A DNA stretch of 23,462 nucleotides, from contig FN649726.1 in assembly GCA_000310025.1 (NCBI GenBank), positions 987,228-1,010,689 of the forward strand. The letters are read 5' to 3'. The stretch's first letter is position 1. Every line of letters begins with the position of its first letter. Made by a program: the position numbers and the translations under genes. This document shows, one piece after another, positions 1 through 9,909 of this stretch. The DNA is from Ectocarpus siliculosus. Its lineage: Eukaryota > Sar > Phaeophyceae > Ectocarpales > Ectocarpaceae. The notes beneath the pieces were generated by a model. That model did no database searches. It saw nothing but the letters and a program-made list of their open reading frames with translations, and was not told the origin of the DNA.

Positions 1-12
1 GGGGGGGGGGGG
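1..12. other. Poly-G run at the window edge
   Basis: The first twelve bases are all G. A homopolymer exactly at the end of a sequence is often a sequencing or assembly edge effect, so I give it no biological meaning. Confidence 0.5.
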
Positions 13-639
13 TAGGTTGTGTGCCTGTGATTTTTTCTGCCACTGCATTTGTCTTCTAGAAGTCCAACCGTAGAAGCGTTGAAGGGGACAAGGAATGCAC
101 CGACGAAGGGAGGGGGGTGCGCACTAAATACTGTAGTTCACACAAAAAATGGGCGTTCTACGTACAGTAGGATGCATCGAATACAGAGCCGAATATTCCG
201 CCCGTTTGACCCAATTCATTGACATACTACCCAACAACACATCCTGCCACTGACCCGGAACACTGCGGCGAAGACTCTTGCTGCCAACATCGCACCAGGT
301 CGTCGATGCTGGTGAGCCTCAGCGTGGCCTCCCCCACCTGGGCTTCCGTTCGCTCCTGCTTGCCTAACCGCAAACAGGCCAGCTTGGACTATTGGAGTCA
401 CCGACCCTCGAGCAAAGCCTTCTTCTCTTTCCATCTCTGAGCAAATAATTCTGAACGAATCCCCTAAACTCTCGACATGCGCCGCTCGTTGGGCAGCCAG
501 GAGGGTCCTCCACTTCTGCCGAACAGGACCGATCACCCCCGTCCTTCCTTGTCCTGGCGCGACTTTCCTGTGGACATCGCGATAGAGATGGGGTCGTCAG
601 CGGGCGCGGCGAAAATCAATGTTTTCCTGGCCGGGCCCA
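13..639. other. No recognisable gene; left margin of the tandem array
   Basis: Open frames here are short and lie on both strands at once, with no known domain. Short words typical of the array to the right (for example 'ctcagcgtggc' near 319 and 'gctcctgcttgcc' near 353) suggest that very old array units may reach into this stretch, but they are too diverged to delimit. Confidence 0.4.
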
Positions 640-2830
640 GATATTTCCCGAACAGAACGCTTCCGGCCCTCAAGGCTTCTTGTGTTACCCTCCTCATCCA
701 CGCCATGTCACCTTCCGCGGAGCTCCTGACCACTCCGATTCTTTGCCTCGTAAACTACACCTCGTTCGCGCACTCTTTCTGGTGTGGCATCGCTCCGCCC
801 CCTCCCCCCACCCCTTCTCCGACCCTTCGCACGCCATGCCATCTCCCGTCTACCCGAGGATATGTCTAGAATGGTTCCTTGCTGCCCAACCGATGCCCTG
901 TACACTTCTCATCCGCGAGGAATATTTCCGTCTGTAACCGAAAATATTGTCCGACTCCTCTCCCGGTATACCTTCTCGTGTCCCGCTGAGTGCCTGACCC
1001 CTTGCCTCCGAGGTCATGCCTTACTCTTCCATGCGTGGAATTGTCCCTTCTCCAAGCCAACTTCGTGCCCTATCATTTCCTCGTTAGGCCACCCCTCATC
1101 CAGCCGAGCTTGTGGAAACACTGTTTCCTTGCCTGCCGACCACATTGTTGATGAATCACTCTTTCCGATGCCCTCTGCCTCGTAAATCCAATCCCTTTCC
1201 AGAAACGTTCCCCACCATTCAACCTCGCGTGCAGCCGAAGGTCCCTCTCTCGAGAATATTCCTCGACTCGCAGCTCACACCATTTTCACCCACTCCCACC
1301 TGCGTGGCATCCTTTCCTCGCCAAAACATATTCCTTCCCCTTTCCTTCTCCCGCCAGCCATACCATCTCGCGGCCCACCGAGCTCCCGCCTTACGCCGAT
1401 TCTTTGCGTCTAAACCCATGCCCTGTTCACCCAGCCTCACCTGCGTGGAATGACCCGTCGCCAACCCAATCCTTCTCCCTCCACGCGCCCTGGCGAACAG
1501 TGGAGCTCCTGCCTACCCCCCCTCCGCAACCCACGCCTCGCTATCACTCACCTATGTGGCACTGCTCATCGTCCAACCTATATCTCCCCCAACCATTCTC
1601 CCGAAATGCCGTCAGACGACCACGGGAGCTCCTGAAATCACCTTTTTCTTGCCCCCAAACACACACCATGTCCCCTCCATCTCACCTTCGTGGCACCCCT
1701 CCTGACCATACCATTCCCTTCCCCGATCCCGCTCCACCATGTCATGTCACTCAAAGTCGAGGCCCTCTGGGCACACGAGACCTTGCCTCACAACCCACGC
1801 CTTGCCCACTCACATGCACCTGCATGGCATGCCTCATCGGTGAAACAATTCGTTCCCGGGCCGACCTCCAACCATTCACTCTCGGGTCCGGCCGACCTCC
1901 TTTGCTACACCGAATCATTCCCTCGAGTTCACTCACACCGTATCCGTCCGTCGCCGATCAAGCAAACTCCAGGAACCTTCTCCCACCATGTTGCCTCGTG
2001 TCGCGCCTGACTCCTCGATTGCTAGCATTCCCACCAACGTCAAATTCACTTATTCGTACCCGTATGGCACGTCTCCTCGCCAACCAAAACCCTTTGCCGA
2101 CAAAATTTCTGACTACCCTCGCGCGTCAAGCCCAGCTCATGCCATATTTATTAACCCTCACCTGTGTGACAACAGCCTCTTCGCCAAAATAATCTCTCCC
2201 CGATTCGTCTACATCGCCATGCCACCAGGCGACACCGGGGCTCCCGGCCAGACCGATTCTGATTGCTTGCCCTCCGACCCACGCCATGTTTTTTCCCTCT
2301 TACCTGCGCCGCATCACTCCTGGCCAAATCAATCCCTTCTCTGACCCTTCACCGGATATGCCCCCCCAACGTCGAGCCGCGCTCCTCGGCACACTACCCT
2401 CCAGCCCCCCCCCCGCCCATGCCTTGTTCATTTCCTCTCGCCAGCGTGGCAAACCCTGCTCCCAACAAATACTCCTTCGCCGACCCTTCTTCCACGACGG
2501 CATCGGCTATTCCGATCCGTTGCCACCCATGCCATGCCTTGTTCGCCACCCGGGTCACGTGCGCGACACTGTCCCGCCATACCACCCTTCATCCAGCGCA
2601 GGCCTTTCCTATTAAAGACGGGTTCCTTTTGCCTCTCAACCCCAGTGTTATTCCCTCTTTCTGAACCGCGTGGTATGCTTCCTCACCAAACCAGTCCCTT
2701 CCCCGTCGTTGCTCTCGCCATGCCATCTGACGTCCGTGGCTACCTGAACCGATTCCGTCCCGCCGAACTTATGCCCTTTTCACTCATTCTGGCTCGCGTG
2801 GTACTCTTCCGCAAAACATCATGTTGACCG
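640..2830 (+). repeat. Degenerate C/T-rich tandem array, unit about 125 bp
   Basis: Roughly 16-17 imperfect units run head to tail. One anchor resembles 'gagctcctg' and occurs near 720, 1380, 1503, 1626, 2238 and 2379. A second anchor, 'ctcacctgcgtggca', recurs near 1444, 1555, 1689, 1823, 2063, 2166, 2306 and 2445. Where neighbouring copies can be paired, the spacing is about 103-140 bp. Between anchors there are recurrent words such as 'ccatgcc', 'ctcgccaa' and 'ttctccgaccc'. The plus strand is rich in C and T and poor in stop codons. This explains the long overlapping proline-rich open frames here (one runs 262 codons from 1404), which change frame from unit to unit. I read this as an old satellite or minisatellite, not a gene. 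A decayed coding repeat is possible because a short Cys-rich peptide theme (such as PLTCVA) recurs in different frames. Confidence 0.7.
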
Positions 2831-2881
2831 AGCTTTTCGTTGGGGACGCAGCGAGCTCAAGTTCGAAAAACTGCCTGGTAA

Positions 2882-4030
2882 ACATCGAACGACGTTAACG
2901 ATTATTGGATTTTGGCCTATCTACACTGCCGACGTGCGGTAGAGGGTATGGTGCGTACACTTCTAAGGGAAATTAATGGCGAGGCTTCACCAAAAACGGG
3001 CATTTATGCCCACCTGGACGGATATGTGACTAAACTCGAAGCAATCTACAAAGATCGCGACATGAGAGGACTGTACCAACACCTCAAGAGATCAGCGGGC
3101 CTCAGCGGGAGACAAGCGGGGGGACAGCAGTTCGTCGCGGATGCGAACGACGTGTTGCTCCGGAACAGGGACGATATCCTCCAGCGGTGGGCGAGATTGT
3201 TCAGCACCCTACTCAACACCAAATCCCCCACCCTGAGCCCAGACATCATCAAACGAGTGACGCAGCGGCCAGCGACACGTGACAGTCAACGGTTGGGAGA
3301 GGTGCCAGAACTCGAGGAGGTGGCACGCGCAGCGAAAGGCCACAAGAACTGGAAGGCACCCGGCCATGACTCCCTCCCTGCCGAATTGCTCAAGATCGAT
3401 GACGACGAACCCGTTGTCCTGAGACACCTCCATACCATCCTCGTCAAGGTGTGGAACGGAGGAGATATCCCCCAAGAGTGGAAGGACGCAACCATCAAGG
3501 TGCTGTACAAGAAGGGTGACCGGTCCAACTGTAACAACTACAGGGGGATTTCGCTACTATCTCACGTAGGCAAGGTCCCCATCAAGATCATCACCAACCG
3601 TCTAAGCGCCTTCTGCGAAGCCAACAACATCCTCCCGGAGGAACAGTGCGGATTTCGACCCAGGCGATCCACCGTCGACATGCTGTTCGTCGTGTGCCGC
3701 CTCCAGGAGCTGGGGCGGAGAAAGAAAATACCGCTCTACATGTGCTTCGTCGACTTGAAGAAGGCGTATGATTCGGTGGACCGAGAGATGCTATGGAACG
3801 TGCTGGCCAGGGCCGGGATTCCCGCGAAGCTGATCAAAGTCATTCGCCAATTCCACGATAGAATGCGGGCCCGGGTGCGCATGGACGACGGAGAACTATC
3901 GGACTGGTTCTTCGTCACACAGGGCGTGCGACAAGGATGTGTGCTATCCCCACTGCTGTTCAACATCTTCTTTGCCGAGGTCCTCGAGGTCGGCGTCATC
4001 CGATTCAGTACGGACATCCGAAGATACTGG
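2882..4030 (+). mobile_element. LINE-type reverse transcriptase, internal fragment (dead)
   Basis: This open frame encodes the front half of a non-LTR retrotransposon reverse transcriptase, the enzyme that copies element RNA into DNA at a nicked target. Numbered from the TTG at 2912, visible blocks are the pre-RT segment ending in [14 protein letters not shown] (about residues 149-162), motif 1 [10 protein letters not shown] (about 207), motif 2 [12 protein letters not shown] (about 243), motif [14 protein letters not shown] with the first catalytic Asp (about 277) and motif [18 protein letters not shown] (about 338). The frame is open from 2882 after a stop, with the first ATG at 2948. Homology fades near 4030, before the YADD motif C that carries the other two catalytic Asp residues. 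A one-step frame change near 4013 restores a few more family-like residues (PKIL) just before the end. No endonuclease, RNase H, 3' UTR or tail is seen, so both ends are missing and the copy cannot be active. Confidence 0.9.
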
Positions 4031-4057
4031 GTAGAGAGAGCTCGGAACGGTTTTTAA

Positions 4058-4875
4058 TGTGGAGACAACAACAACTAATTCAGACCCGGTCCGTCAAATT
4101 TGCCACCACGGGGCCCCTAACATTTTTCGCTCAAATCTGAGTGCGTTGCGATGGTGTCGGCAGGATAAATCACAGTGTGGATGTCGAAGAGCGTTTGGTC
4201 TCTTCTTTCGAGTATATTTTCGAGCATGAAAGTTGGTCCGATTTACACATACAGCACACATTTGAGCGAGCACAATCGAGTTGCAACAAGGAAGTGGGTG
4301 TTTCGAACTCCCTGTATCGGGCACCAAAAAATAACGTGATTCAAAGCGTGTGTAATGTGCGAACTGAGATCGCCCAGTACTGAACAAGTGCCTTTTAGCG
4401 GGCGACGTTTCGTTCAATGCCTCGCTTTGGCAAAACAACAGACCACAAGGCCCAGATTGAGGCTCAAGCAGACATCACACGCCCAGTTTGCCCGACCCGT
4501 TGAGATTATCAGTATGTATCGATGCCGATATCTGCAAAACACCTAGCAAAACCTTCCGGACACATGCCGGAATCGCGGTTGGCCAACACACAACAAGAAA
4601 AATCTAAGCTCGGAAAAATCCATGAAACGCAACCTGGAATGACATGACACATGTCGCCCGAGGGTAATTTTGTCATTCGGGAAATAACGTTTGATTTCTC
4701 AGCTGATGGTGGCAATTCCGACGCGATGGACTCTACTGCAGAATGCCGTTGGCAGGTATATGTGCCTTGAATCCATTTTATCCGGGCCGTTTGAATCTGC
4801 GTGAATATTCATTTGCAGGGAATCGATTGTTTTGATTGGCGTGTTTGTCCTTGCATGGGCTCACATGGTACATTC
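4058..4875. other. No recognisable gene
   Basis: Only short open frames without known motifs (80 codons or fewer on plus, up to 114 on minus) are present. No repeat structure, RNA gene or clear splice-bounded exon stands out. Confidence 0.5.
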
Positions 4876-5255
4876 AGTATTCACTGTATTTTGTCTATGG
4901 TGCATGGGGTGAAGCACACACATTTTTTCTCCACTGTTTAGCGGTCACTTTTCTCGCTCACGTCTACTCGTCTTCGTGCGAGCTGAACACACCACTTGTT
5001 TTAGTCGATTTCACACCTTTTCACTCTTCATCCTACGGGCTTTCCCGTTCACTCATTTTCACTATACATGTATGGCATTGTTTATGATCCATGGGGTTGA
5101 ACACACACATTTCTTTCCGCTGCTCAGCGATCACTTTTCGCGATCACTTCTACTCCTCTTGGCAGGAGCTGAACACACCACTTGTTGTGAATCGATTTCA
5201 CACATGTTCACTTTTCGTCCCACGGGCTGTTCCGTTCACTCGCTTTCAATTAAAA
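4876..5255. repeat. 187-bp tandem duplication (two diverged units)
   Basis: Two head-to-tail units of about 187 bp can be paired at several points. The word 'catggggt' followed by 'cacacacat' occurs at 4903 and 5090. 'gagctgaacacaccacttgtt' occurs at 4980 and 5166. An 'acgggct..cccgttcact' stretch occurs at about 5034 and 5221. The units differ by substitutions and small indels, so the duplication is not recent. Open frames crossing it are by-products; none resembles a known protein. Confidence 0.8.
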
Positions 5256-5282
5256 TCGTGTGAGGTGTACTCACTGACTTTG

Positions 5283-5324
5283 CACTCGAACGGATTTTCA
5301 CTCCACTCGAACGGATTTTCACTC
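5283..5324. repeat. Perfect 21-bp tandem duplication
   Basis: A 21-base unit beginning 'cactcgaacggatttt' is repeated exactly twice (5283-5303 and 5304-5324), immediately after the 187-bp duplication. Identity of the two copies indicates a recent slippage or duplication event. Confidence 0.95.
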
Positions 5325-5540
5325 CAATTCGTGTTTGGTAGTACTTTACCTTCCCATTTCATTAGCTATGTGATAAATCAGGTGCACTCCCTGTGCTCCG
5401 CTTATGCATCATCCGAAGGTTAAGTGAGGTTTTGTCACTCCCTTGCATAGCATCAAGTATTTGCAGCCCCTACCAGTCACAATGTTTCTTTGTAATGTTT
5501 GGTGTAACCACACCACACTCACTTCGATGGGAATGGAGAG

Positions 5541-5866
5541 CGCGTGAGAGGATGGGCAGCTGATCGGTGTTGCCATGAGGGTGGTTTGACGCGGAGATGG
5601 ATATGCGGCGGTGGGTAGGGCAAGGGCTGGGTTTGGAACGGTGGGGGAATGAGTGATTCTTGAGTGGGGGTATGGGTTGGTTTAGCTGGGAGCTCGGATG
5701 GAGGCGACGCGGTACGATATAGGAGAGGGTTGGGCAATGGATGGGCTTAGCGGTGAGTTCGGTTGGTTACCAAGTTGAAATGAGCGGAGAAGGCAAGGCG
5801 CTTGGGGGCGGAGATTGGTGTAGTCAGCAGCTCGGATAGAGGGAGAACGGTTGTCGTGTGCGCGGG
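5541..5866 (-). repeat. G-rich periodic sequence, possible inverted units of the 640-2830 array
   Basis: Three markers, 'agctgatcgg' (5558), 'agctcggatg' (5691) and 'agctcggata' (5829), are spaced 133 and 138 bp apart, close to the unit length of the array at 0.64-2.83 kb. The plus strand here is G-rich, as expected for the reverse complement of that array. A local match 'gggagctcgg' is shared with the reverse complement of the unit near 1380. Divergence is high, so the link is tentative. The stretch holds no convincing gene; the proline-rich minus-strand open frame at 5519-5737 is a composition effect. Confidence 0.4.
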
Positions 5867-7388
5867 TCATATGTCCGCCTAACCAGCCAGATCTTACAGT
5901 ATATCTCGTTCATCGCCAGATACGCTTTTCGCTCGACCACGGTTGAAATGAATACATCGTGTGTCCGTTTGGTAAACTATGGATACAATAACTCGATCGA
6001 AGTGGCTGGTGGTTCTGTGGTATCTGCGCAGTCTTTCCGAATGTTTGGGGTGTCAGACCGAGTCTGGGCCCAGAGTGAATTCAAGGGTTTCTCATCAATT
6101 GCCGGGACAATTCATTGTAGGCAGCCCCGAGTGGCACACTTGCGCCTCTTGGCTGTCTCGCAAATGCTGCAGGAACGCGCTGGTCCCCCAAGACCATGCT
6201 CCTGGTAAGACCGTGCTCCTGCAGCGGATTTAACGCTGGTAGGGAACTGCAGGCGACAAGCGAGCGCAGGTTCCTCGTGGTCATTATTTTTTTCGCATAG
6301 GCCGAAGAAAGCACGTACCCTGCAGCCGATGCCAGTCAGAGTCGAAAATCTCAAAGACACTGGTACATGTATCGCATATGTGTTTCCTCCACTTGGGCCG
6401 CCAACAAATGTCACCCTGAATCGACAACGGCAAATAAATATGTTCAGCTTTCTCTCCGGAAGCTAAGCAGAACTTCTGCACGTGGATGGACTTGATCCGT
6501 GGAGTCGACTCTGGGCTGGGATAGTGTGGCCCATACATTTACATAGCTCGGACGCGTGGCGGAATGTTGTTTTTGAGTACCCCGCCCCAAATTTCCCCAC
6601 GCGTGAGATCTTGTGATTGACCGTCCCTGCAAAGCACATCCTTTCGCATGTGGAACATACGCGCAGAGTTTGACATGCTATGCCGTGTAGGCTCTCTCCA
6701 ACGGCAAGAACGGGGGTGTTATTCAGTTCGGCCGGTTTTTTATCGGCAAGAAACGATACCCAGGATCCTGTTAAGCAGGGTTATAGCCTGGGCTGGAGGC
6801 CGGTACCAGGGCGGGTTCGTACGTAGGCACCTGTTGGGCTGTCGGTGGGCGAACGATCTTACATAGGTTGGTGTCATTGTGATTCCTCCGCACTTGAAGC
6901 TTTCGCGCGCATAGAGAACGAAAGGGACTAGTCCACTCTTGACGTGCGGTCTGTAGACTACAGCGCATGTATGCAAGCGAATTGCACTCACCACAAAGCA
7001 CATCGCCACCATAAAACATCGGGTAATAATAACATCTGGTCGTTTCAGTATTTGCTGCGAGTCCGCAGCAGCAGCAATCGAGCGGGAAATACGCTCAATC
7101 TATCCGAACCTGTGCACCAGGTGGATGATTACCCGTCGAAGGAGACGTGATCGGACGCGAAATTCTGGCTCTTCATACGGGCAATCCCTGTCATTTGGTC
7201 GGCTCTGTCGACCTCCTCCTCCCCCATGCAATCACAACATCAACCACATTTAGCTAGAGCACACCTCAGCTATGTACAGCACACCTAAGCTGCGCTCTTG
7301 AGACTGACCCTAGCCGAACGGAAGGCCCTTAGGGCTGTGGCCAATAACTTCTGCTCAAGACCAACATGTAGGATCGAATCTCCCCTCC
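5867..7388. other. No recognisable gene
   Basis: Short open frames on both strands overlap one another and show no known domain. A small 16-17 base imperfect duplication ('agaccatgctcctgg' and 'agaccgtgctcctgc') lies at about 6191-6223. Nothing else is structured enough to annotate. Confidence 0.5.
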
Positions 7389-7567
7389 CCCACAGTGCCG
7401 TTCTCGCTTCGGCTGCCTCGCCTGCACGAGGTGCCAGACATCCAAAAGCTCGCCCTTCGGCCATGGAACTACCTGGATCCGAGTCTGTGGGGGAATCTTG
7501 GCCGAGACAACGTTGACCGGGACAACCTTCACGATTCTGAGCAGCACCGACTGTGGCACAAACCCGC
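7389..7567 (+). other. Exon-like open stretch ending at a canonical donor
   Basis: One plus-strand frame is open and Cys/Thr-rich (with a CLACTRC cluster) and ends at CAG|GTGAGA, a near-consensus 5' splice site at 7567/7568. However, a second plus frame and a minus frame through the same bases are also open and plausible, because the region is GC-rich. I recognise no family. The splice site is the only specific evidence for a plus-strand exon. Confidence 0.2.
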
Positions 7568-8745
7568 AGGTGAGATCTTCTTTGGAAACGTCGCGAGGTG
7601 AATGTCCACAGCAGGTACAGCAGTCGTGTAAAGACTGTCGGGTTGGTATCCTACCCGCAGGGTTTACTTTTTGTCGCGCGTTTCGACATGCAGAATTCAG
7701 TCAGAATACTGCCAGAGTGTCGCACGATCTCAACGGATTACCTCCCGGAGCGCGTTTGAAAGTAGTCGGAACTTCAGCCTGCAAGCAACCATTTTTCGGG
7801 GGTGGATGCAAGCTTCTGTGCCTAGACTATTGTTGTTGAGTTAAGTCCATGTCCTAGGTGTTGTCGGCCCTGGGAGGAATGAGGGGGTTGTAAAACGCCT
7901 GCGCACAGTCCCCTGTGGTGACCTAAAGGGGTCCAACAACGCGATCGTCATCTGCTGGTGGTCATGTAGCCGAAACACAGCCTTCTCTGGTAAATCACCC
8001 ATGATCACTGGCCATGCGTCGAGGACCGGAAAAATGTGTTTTTTTTCTTGGTATTATTGGTATTTGATTTTTGTTCGTAGCCGGCTCAACAGGGGGCGTT
8101 TTACCGCGGGTACCTCCCCTCCCAAACCACGAAATACGTTGTGTTCCTCCTACGAAACGTTACATTTGGCTGGTGCGTGGGTACGCATTCATCGATCAAG
8201 AAGCTGCACAACACAAGCACTGTACGGCTATAATGTAGCCCTGCAAGCGTACCGCTACGGTAGGGTGTGGTATTTTCGATCATTCACTGGATGCAGACTT
8301 TGTTGCATCGAGGAAGTGTGTTAGTATAGGGTTGTCTTGCTTGTTGAGTCGGTGACACGTCGGCGATAGCGGCGCGTCGGTTGTTGGTGCAGACTGTGCA
8401 ATTCGTGTGATTCATGCCAAAGGATGGAACGTCAGGGTACATGCAGCCGTTCGCTAGCTTGCCCTTCAAACGCTCAAAACACGCTCGCCGCTGCTGTGCT
8501 ATCGGAGTCTTCAAAATATTTCGTGTGGTATGGGAGGCGAGGAAGGGAGAACAATAGGTAAGGACGGGTAGAACAACGTTCGAGATGGAGATAGGTTGAT
8601 GCAATGGGCACCCTTGAAGGGTTTCGGGAATAAAAGATACAACAAGTATAAGCGATCCCGGCTAACGAGTAAACGAACGCTATCATCGTAGAATCGGCGA
8701 CAAACTGTGTTGGGGTTAGCGAACTGAGCGAACTTGAGACGAATT
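7568..8745. other. No recognisable gene
   Basis: There are open frames up to about 107 codons on plus and 118 on minus (8511-8867), without motifs I recognise. No repeats or RNA genes are apparent. The right end overlaps the downstream side of the broken minus-strand segment at 8746-9005. Confidence 0.4.
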
Positions 8746-9005
8746 TCATCGAACCCACGCCGGGGGAGCTTTGGCCTCGTCAAGGACTTCAATTCCGTGC
8801 GGAAGCACGCCATGTTGACGAGCCTTTCGCCACTCGTGCTATTGTCCACCACCCGTGGTTGGGTCAAACATTTGTATTACTCCACCGGGGAATGCTACGC
8901 GTGAGAGGTCCTGGTCCATCCTTGCTGAACATTCGGCTTAGTTCGACAATGCGGAGTGCTCGCTTGGTGTTCTCCGCATAGTCCAAGCCAGACAAAGTTG
9001 ATTGA
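8746..9005 (-). pseudogene. Exon-like minus-strand segment with a frame break and a stop
   Basis: Reading leftwards from 9005, a coding-looking frame starts just after a good acceptor context (a 'ctaac' branch-like word, a T-rich tract, then AG at 9007-9006). It gives a charged helical peptide (including YAENTKRALRIVELSRMFS) up to a stop near 8870. Shifting by one base continues with MFDPTTGGGQ, then a TAG, then an equally coding-like stretch (HEWRKARQHGVLPHGIEVLD) ending at 8746. This could be a decayed gene with a one-base indel and a nonsense codon, or two exons with a very short intron (about 30-50 bp). The family is not recognised. Frame choice rests on peptide appearance, which is weak evidence. 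Confidence 0.35.
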
Positions 9006-9837
9006 CTATCCGGCAAAAGTTAGGAATTAGTCTACACGCATCTCTGCCACAACAACAGTGTAGGCCTTCCAAACTACTCCGTACAAAAAAAGTCCCATAG
9101 GTAACCAATGAAAACAGCAAACGGTCCAAGTGCCCTATGAGATCGGCTCAGGGATAAACGAGAGGAGCTAAGCTACGAACGAGCTCCACCAGACCACGAC
9201 GATCCAATTTTTCCAATCGCTGGAGACAAGAACCTTCCGGCGCGTTCTGTTTCGTCCAATTACTAGACGGTGTAGAACGTCGGACTACCGCCTATCAGCA
9301 CGAGACAGCGCCATATCCAATCGCCGAAATAACCTCTCCCCAACATTGCCCGGTGTAGCGAATCATCAAGATGCGCTTTGCATTCCCACTCTCAAAGTAG
9401 ATTATCATCCTCCTCTCTTCCAAGACTACCTGGGACCAAGTAACACCCTATACCACAATTGTACGAACTTTCTTTGCCCCCGTCAATCACTCCTTCTCGA
9501 CGGGCTGCTACCGAGTTCAGCCGCTGTACACCGTTATGCCACGGTTTGATATGTTTCAGTACCCCAGTCTTTTCTCTCCCTGAATGTCTGGGAACGAACG
9601 CTCGTGCAAGAGGTTGAAAATTAACCATATTGGGTAAATAAAAGAACCCATAAAGGATCAATATTTCGCGTACCAAGTTTTTGACACGAATGGCAGAAGA
9701 ATCGCGGCGTTTCTTCGACCCCTGTTCACAACTCCAATTCCATAAAATAGTTGGGTAGAGGAGCACGACGAGGAGTCGGCGATGGTGCAAAACGAAGGGT
9801 AGCCGAAACACAGAGGGAAGCCGGCGAAATTCGGTGG
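9006..9837. other. No recognisable gene; upstream flank of the PHD gene
   Basis: The longest open frame is on minus (9392-9841, 149 codons), with Arg/Leu-rich composition and no domain. It overlaps other open minus frames and the presumed promoter side of the PHD gene, so I treat it as chance. No repeats are seen. Confidence 0.4.
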
Positions 9838-9839
9838 GC

Positions 9840-9846
9840 ATATAAG
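9840..9846 (+). promoter_or_regulatory. Candidate TATA box of the PHD-finger gene
   Basis: The heptamer 'atataag' lies 64-70 bases upstream of the ATG at 9910, leaving room for a start site about 30 bases downstream and a short leader. That ATG is the first one after the box and has a purine at -3 and G at +4. The sequence pattern is suggestive only. Confidence 0.3.
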
Positions 9847-9909
9847 GAAATCAGCCGAGGAAGCCAGCGTGGTAGCAAGGAATAAAAGACGGAGGGGGAG
9901 GACCGGGAG

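Noticed and set aside
1404-2192. 262-codon plus-strand open frame rich in Pro, Ser and Thr
   Set aside because: It lies wholly inside the 125-bp tandem array, shifts frame relative to successive units, overlaps other equally open frames and has no domain. It is explained by a C/T-rich, stop-poor strand.
9392-9841. 149-codon minus-strand open frame
   Set aside because: No motif, overlaps other open minus frames, and sits over the presumed promoter side of the PHD gene on the other strand.
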